From: JALOOE01 sp964423545
Lineage (GTDB): Bacteria; Chloroflexota; Anaerolineae; CG2-30-64-16
DNA: 8,130 nucleotides
Assembly (NCBI GenBank): GCA_964423545.1
Contig: CAYRFV010000256.1
Location: 1-8,130, forward strand
Direction of reading: 5' to 3'
Of this stretch, positions 5,270 through 8,130 are shown in pieces. The position numbers and the translations under genes were made by a program. Position 1 is the stretch's first letter; each line of letters begins with the position of its first letter. The notes under the pieces are model-generated. The model had not been told where the DNA came from and made no database searches. It was given only the letters and a program-made list of their open reading frames with translations.

Positions 5270-7546
5270 TTACTTCCCGATCGCCTTGTAGATCGCCGAT
5301 CCCGCGTAGACCGGAACGGTGTTCGGCCGCACCTGCTTCTGCTGCTGGTCGGCGGGCGACCAGACTTGCTCGAGCATGATCGCGTCTTCCGTCCAGGTGT
5401 ACAGGAACGCCGGCAGACCAGCGGCCACATTCTTGAACCGCTTGGTCAGATTCTCGCCGTAGCGGCCGATGATCACACCGACGTTGTAGTTGTTCTCGGT
5501 GAAGATCTTGTTGTACTGCGACATCAGCGCCTTGCGCTTGGCCGGATCGGTCTCGACACAGTACTGGGTCGCGATCTTGTTGAGCTCTTCCTCAAACGGA
5601 CGGAGTTGCCGCGGTGTGCTGCCTTCGCGATGCCAATTGGGCGCATTCTTCGTCCGAGGAGCGATATCGCTGCAGTTGAAGAACGGCAACGCATACGCCT
5701 GACCACCGCGGAAGACGCTCATGTCCCATTCCCCGGAGTTGTTCTGATCCGTGGCGGTCTGGGACGTCGTCGGCCGCAGGTTGATCTTGATGCCCACCTT
5801 GCCCCACTGGTTGACCAGCGCCTCGCCGATGTTGACCGTCTCGATGGCGTCCTGGCTGGCGCGCAGCGAGAGCACCAGGTCCTGACCGGACAGCGGGCCG
5901 GTCGTCCAGTTCAGGATGCCGTTGTTGTCAGTGTCCTTGAAGCCCAGCTCGGCGAGCAGCGCCTTGGCCGAGTCCACGTCGTAGGGGTAGTAGACCACGG
6001 ACTTCTGGTCGAACTCCGGCGAGCCGGGGTAGAGGCCGCCGGCCCACGCGCGCAGGAACGGGCCGCGCATGATCGCCTGCGAGATGCCATCGCGATCGGT
6101 CGCATGGCTCAGCGCGCGGCGGAACTTACCATCGCGGAAGAGCTGGCGGACCGCTCTGTCGCGGTCGTCCTTCACGCCCAGATCAGCCGACTGGTTGATC
6201 TCTACGCCGAAGGCGAGGGTTTCCGGTCCCCAGGTGATCTTGTTGGGCGAGTTCGGCTCGGAGGCTTTCCGCAGCGCCTCGACGAAGACGCTGGGGTTCT
6301 CCAGGTTGTCCTGGTCACAGCCGCCAGCCATCACGCACAGGGTGCGGCCGGTGCCGCTCGGGCCTTTCTGATACTGGATCTCGTCGAGATACGGAAGCTG
6401 CTGGCCCGTCTCGTCCACGGCGTAGAAGTAGGGGTTGCGACGCATGATCAGAAGCTCGTCCGTCTTGTACTCCACCGCTGCGAACGGTCCGGTCGTGACC
6501 TGCGGCAGCTCCTGCGGCGCCGGGAAGTTGGCGAACTTCTTGTAATCCATGTCCTTGTTGTACTTCGGGTGCATCGGCTTCATGATATGCATGGGCATGA
6601 TGTCGAAGCGACCCTCTGCCATGTCAAATAGCACCGAAGGTGGCTTCGCCGCGCCGAATGTCCAGCGGATGGTGTAGTCGTCGACCTTCTCTAGTTTGGC
6701 CGGCACGTCATTGAACTTGAAGGCATCCGCCTTGCGCCCCGAATTGACGTTCGGGTCACTGATGTAGTCTTCCCAGGTGAAGAGCACATCGTTGGCGGTG
6801 AACGGCACACCGTCCGACCACTTGACCCCTTCCATCAACTTCATGGTCAGCTGCTTGCCGTCGGCCGACCACTCCCAGCTCTTGGCGAGCTGCGGGAGCG
6901 GCTCGACGTCCACATCGGTGCGGAAGAGCGGGCCACGGCGCACCAGCGCATCGTAACTATTGGAATAGGAGTCGATGCCGAACCAGCCGGAAGTCGTGCC
7001 GGCGGTGTAGTTCCAGCCGGCGGTGGGGCAGGCGGAGAAGAAGCGGCCCACGTCGCCGTAGACGCCGATGCCGTCAGCCATGCCGGACTTCAGGATGACG
7101 CGCGGCTCTTTCGGCAGGCGGTCCTTGACGGGGGGCAGTTTGCCAGCCTTCACCAGATCGGTGACCCAGGCCGGCTCCTTGTACTCCGGCAGCGCCTTGT
7201 ATGTCACGATCTCGCTGATCTTCTGGCGCTTCACCGGCTCGGCGCCCACCTCGATCTTGGGCGGGTCGGGATAGGGGATGGGGGCCTTGACGGCCGCGGG
7301 CGCGGCAGGCGCCTTGGTCGGCTCGGGCGCCTTGGTGGCTGCAGGGGCAGCCGTTGGAGCAGGCGCCTTGGTCGGTTCGGGCGCCTTGGTGGCTTCAGGC
7401 GCCTTGGTCGGTTCGGGCGCGGCGGCCTTCGGCGCTGCCGTTGGGGCAGGCGCCGGGGCCGGTGTGGCGGCCGGGGCGCAGGCGCCCAGCGTGGTGAGGA
7501 TTATCACCGCCACCAGCGCATACTGCAGAAATCGCATCGTCTTCAT
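5270..7546 (-). CDS. Family 5 (OppA/DppA-type) extracellular substrate-binding lipoprotein
   Basis: This solute receptor of the importer has 758 aa, against about 500-550 for a classical OppA. The lipobox L20-G21-A22-C23 predicts lipid anchoring after cleavage before Cys23. A low-complexity Ala/Pro/Lys/Thr/Glu linker spans about 24-91. The mature domain opens with an extra segment (PAWVTDLVKAGKLPPVKDRLP, about 125-145). The SBP_bac_5 core follows, with its hallmark LAKSWEWSADGKQL at 220-233 and VKWSDGVPFTANDVLFTWEDY at 241-261. D538-T-D-N-N-G543 resembles the calcium-loop-like D-x-D-x-N-G seen in many members. I chose the ATG at 7546 because GGGAGGA ends seven bases upstream and the lipobox then falls at the usual distance; the in-frame ATG at 7582 would put 12 non-signal residues in front. 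The ligand is unknown: peptides, sugars, opines and metal chelates are all transported by relatives. Two hairpins lie 3' of the gene. Confidence 0.95.
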   Translation of the reverse strand: MKTMRFLQYALVAVIILTTLGACAPAATPAPAPAPTAAPKAAAPEPTKAPEATKAPEPTKAPAPTAAPAATKAPEPTKAPAAPAAVKAPIPYPDPPKIEVGAEPVKRQKISEIVTYKALPEYKEPAWVTDLVKAGKLPPVKDRLPKEPRVILKSGMADGIGVYGDVGRFFSACPTAGWNYTAGTTSGWFGIDSYSNSYDALVRRGPLFRTDVDVEPLPQLAKSWEWSADGKQLTMKLMEGVKWSDGVPFTANDVLFTWEDYISDPNVNSGRKADAFKFNDVPAKLEKVDDYTIRWTFGAAKPPSVLFDMAEGRFDIMPMHIMKPMHPKYNKDMDYKKFANFPAPQELPQVTTGPFAAVEYKTDELLIMRRNPYFYAVDETGQQLPYLDEIQYQKGPSGTGRTLCVMAGGCDQDNLENPSVFVEALRKASEPNSPNKITWGPETLAFGVEINQSADLGVKDDRDRAVRQLFRDGKFRRALSHATDRDGISQAIMRGPFLRAWAGGLYPGSPEFDQKSVVYYPYDVDSAKALLAELGFKDTDNNGILNWTTGPLSGQDLVLSLRASQDAIETVNIGEALVNQWGKVGIKINLRPTTSQTATDQNNSGEWDMSVFRGGQAYALPFFNCSDIAPRTKNAPNWHREGSTPRQLRPFEEELNKIATQYCVETDPAKRKALMSQYNKIFTENNYNVGVIIGRYGENLTKRFKNVAAGLPAFLYTWTEDAIMLEQVWSPADQQQKQVRPNTVPVYAGSAIYKAIGK
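7292..7417 (-). repeat. Hexapeptide (18-nt) coding repeat in the lipoprotein linker
   Basis: Codons 44-85 are seven imperfect six-residue units: PEPTKA, PEATKA, PEPTKA, PAPTAA, PAATKA, PEPTKA, PAAPAA. At the DNA level they are near-repeats containing ggcgccttggt on the plus strand. The stretch is a flexible tether between the lipid anchor and the binding domain and could change in copy number by slippage. Similar linkers are common in Chloroflexota binding proteins, which supports the taxonomic guess. Confidence 0.8.
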
Positions 7547-7553
7547 CGTGCAT

Positions 7554-7560
7554 TCCTCCC
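7554..7560 (-). promoter_or_regulatory. Ribosome binding site deciding the binding-protein start
   Basis: GGGAGGA ends seven bases before the ATG at 7546. The in-frame ATG at 7582 has no comparable match at a useful distance. Confidence 0.75.
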
Positions 7561-7578
7561 TTGGTGTGGATCCAACCA

Positions 7579-7626
7579 TCATTGGCCTGATTGAACGGCA
7601 TCGTCGTCACGTTGGGCCGATCGCAT
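7579..7626 (-). other. Possible 15-codon leader ORF between oppD and the binding protein
   Basis: ATG at 7626 reads MRSAQRDDDAVQSGQ then stop, ending 32 bases before the binding-protein start. It is preceded by AAGGAGGTGAT (7635-7625), an 11-base perfect complement to the usual 16S 3' end. The GGAGG core is only two bases from this ATG, which is too close for normal initiation. The peptide has no recognisable attenuation signature. The ribosome could bind here to load or protect the message, or this could be chance. Confidence 0.25.
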
Positions 7627-7642
7627 CACCTCCTTCTTCCCT

Positions 7643-7665
7643 GATCGGAGCGAGGCGCCCCGATC
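7643..7665 (-). other. Stem-loop in the oppD to binding-protein spacer
   Basis: The arms 7643-7651 and 7657-7665 form a 9-bp stem (one G-U in the minus-strand RNA) with a five-base loop. It ends five bases before the SD-like sequence at 7625-7635. No T-run follows, so an intrinsic terminator is unlikely. Confidence 0.5.
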
Positions 7666-7667
7666 CA

Positions 7668-7703
7668 CCTTCCATGCATCCGGGCCCAGCGCCACATGGA
7701 AGG
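7668..7703 (-). other. Second stem-loop in the oppD to binding-protein spacer
   Basis: ccttccatg (7668-7676) pairs perfectly with catggaagg (7695-7703) around an 18-base loop. Together with the stem at 7643-7665 it gives the 190-nt spacer (7547-7736) a tandem hairpin leader. I see no convincing -10/-35 promoter in this spacer. Confidence 0.5.
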
Positions 7704-7736
7704 GTCGCCGGGTCCGCCTGCTCGAAGTCGGATGCT

Positions 7737-8130
7737 TCACTGCTGCTTTTCGCCATACAACCAACAAGACGCCTGATGGCCCGCGGTCAACTCGCGCAGC
7801 AGGGGTTGTTGCTCCCGGCAGATCGGCAGCACGCGCGGGCAGCGCGCAGCAAAGGCACAGCCGCGAATCTCCGACATGGGAGACGGCACCATCCCCACGA
7901 TCGGCACGAGCACCTGTCCGCTCTTCTTGCCGAAGACGGGCACCGAATTCAGCAGCCCCACGGTGTAGGGATGCAGCGGGTGGTGAAACACTTCGCGCAC
8001 GCTGGCGTATTCGACCACCTTGCCCAGGTACATGACCCCGACATAGTCGGCAAGCTGCGACACAACCCCCAGGTTGTGCGTGATCAGGATGATCGAGGAG
8101 TTGAAGTCGGACTGCAACTGGCGCATCAGG
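7737..8130 (-). CDS. oppD: OppD/DppD-type ABC transporter ATP-binding protein (5' part outside window)
   Basis: Only the last 131 or so residues are present. Walker A, Q-loop, signature and Walker B lie upstream of the window. The visible part starts just after the D-loop region. It includes the H-loop in SIILITHNLGVVSQLADYVGVMYLGKVVE, where the His contacts the ATP gamma-phosphate, and then the oligopeptide-family C-terminal extension (HPLHPYTVGLLNSVP). Four cysteines form a CX5C-X6-C cluster plus a late CW: GCAFAARCPRVLPIC, then HQASCW. In some DppD/OppD-type proteins this cluster has been reported to bind an iron-sulfur centre. The frame is open to the window edge, so the ATG at 8126 is an internal Met, not the start. 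It is the first gene of the visible set, 190 nt before the binding protein, and is the natural partner of the OppF-type ATPase at the other end. Confidence 0.94.
   Translation of the reverse strand, partial: LMRQLQSDFNSSIILITHNLGVVSQLADYVGVMYLGKVVEYASVREVFHHPLHPYTVGLLNSVPVFGKKSGQVLVPIVGMVPSPMSEIRGCAFAARCPRVLPICREQQPLLRELTAGHQASCWLYGEKQQ

Noticed and set aside
5177..6631. Plus-strand ORF of 484 codons opposite the binding protein
   Set aside because: It is an antisense shadow. The opposite strand carries the intact binding-protein core, and the ORF shows no recognisable motif.
7395..7610. 71-codon minus-strand ORF overlapping the binding-protein start
   Set aside because: It runs out of frame through the lipoprotein signal and linker, has no well-spaced ribosome site, and shows only the shifted reading of the linker repeat.
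7625..7640. Similarity of the plus strand (catcacctccttctt) to the 3' end of a 16S rRNA gene
   Set aside because: The match is limited to the anti-SD core and is not flanked by 16S helix 45 sequence. It is explained as a Shine-Dalgarno-like sequence on the minus strand.

Overview
The window reads almost entirely on the minus strand as one operon-like block. It encodes an OppABCDF-type (peptide/nickel/opine family) ABC importer with a multiheme c-type cytochrome gene inside it. In transcription order the genes are: the end of an OppD-type ATPase (8130 to 7737, 5' end outside the window), a large substrate-binding lipoprotein (7546 to 5270), an OppB-type permease (5178 to 4180), an OppC-type permease (4156 to 2990), the multiheme cytochrome (2974 to 1097), and an OppF-type ATPase (924 to 1, 3' end outside the window). 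The importer parts form a full set: one binding protein, two permeases and two ATPases. The D-A-B-C-(cytochrome)-F order differs from the textbook A-B-C-D-F order.

The organism is probably a member of the Chloroflexota (Anaerolineae/Caldilineae-like). This is inferred from the high GC content, the long PEPTKA-type linker after the lipobox of the binding protein, the very large family-5 binding protein, and GTAGGGGCG-type palindromic elements between genes. No marker gene here settles the taxonomy.

The binding protein should capture a solute outside the membrane and pass it to the OppB/OppC channel, with OppD and OppF supplying ATP hydrolysis. The cytochrome has a signal peptide, a small beta-sandwich-like N-terminal domain and six covalent heme motifs, one of them an expanded CX4CH. 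It should act on the same extracytoplasmic side as the binding protein. It starts only 15 nt after the oppC stop, so co-translation with the transporter is likely. Its substrate and partner are not evident.

Four spacers hold non-coding structure. Between oppD and the binding protein (190 nt) are two hairpins and an 11-nt perfect Shine-Dalgarno-like sequence followed by a 15-codon ORF. Between the binding protein and oppB (91 nt) are a 36-nt perfect palindrome and a second hairpin, well placed to stabilise or partly terminate the upstream message. A degenerate heptamer repeat runs across the cytochrome start. Between the cytochrome and oppF (172 nt) is a dense island of palindromes with a 35-nt exact direct repeat. 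No RNA genes, transposase genes or convincing CRISPR array were seen, and the long plus-strand ORFs are judged to be high-GC shadows.
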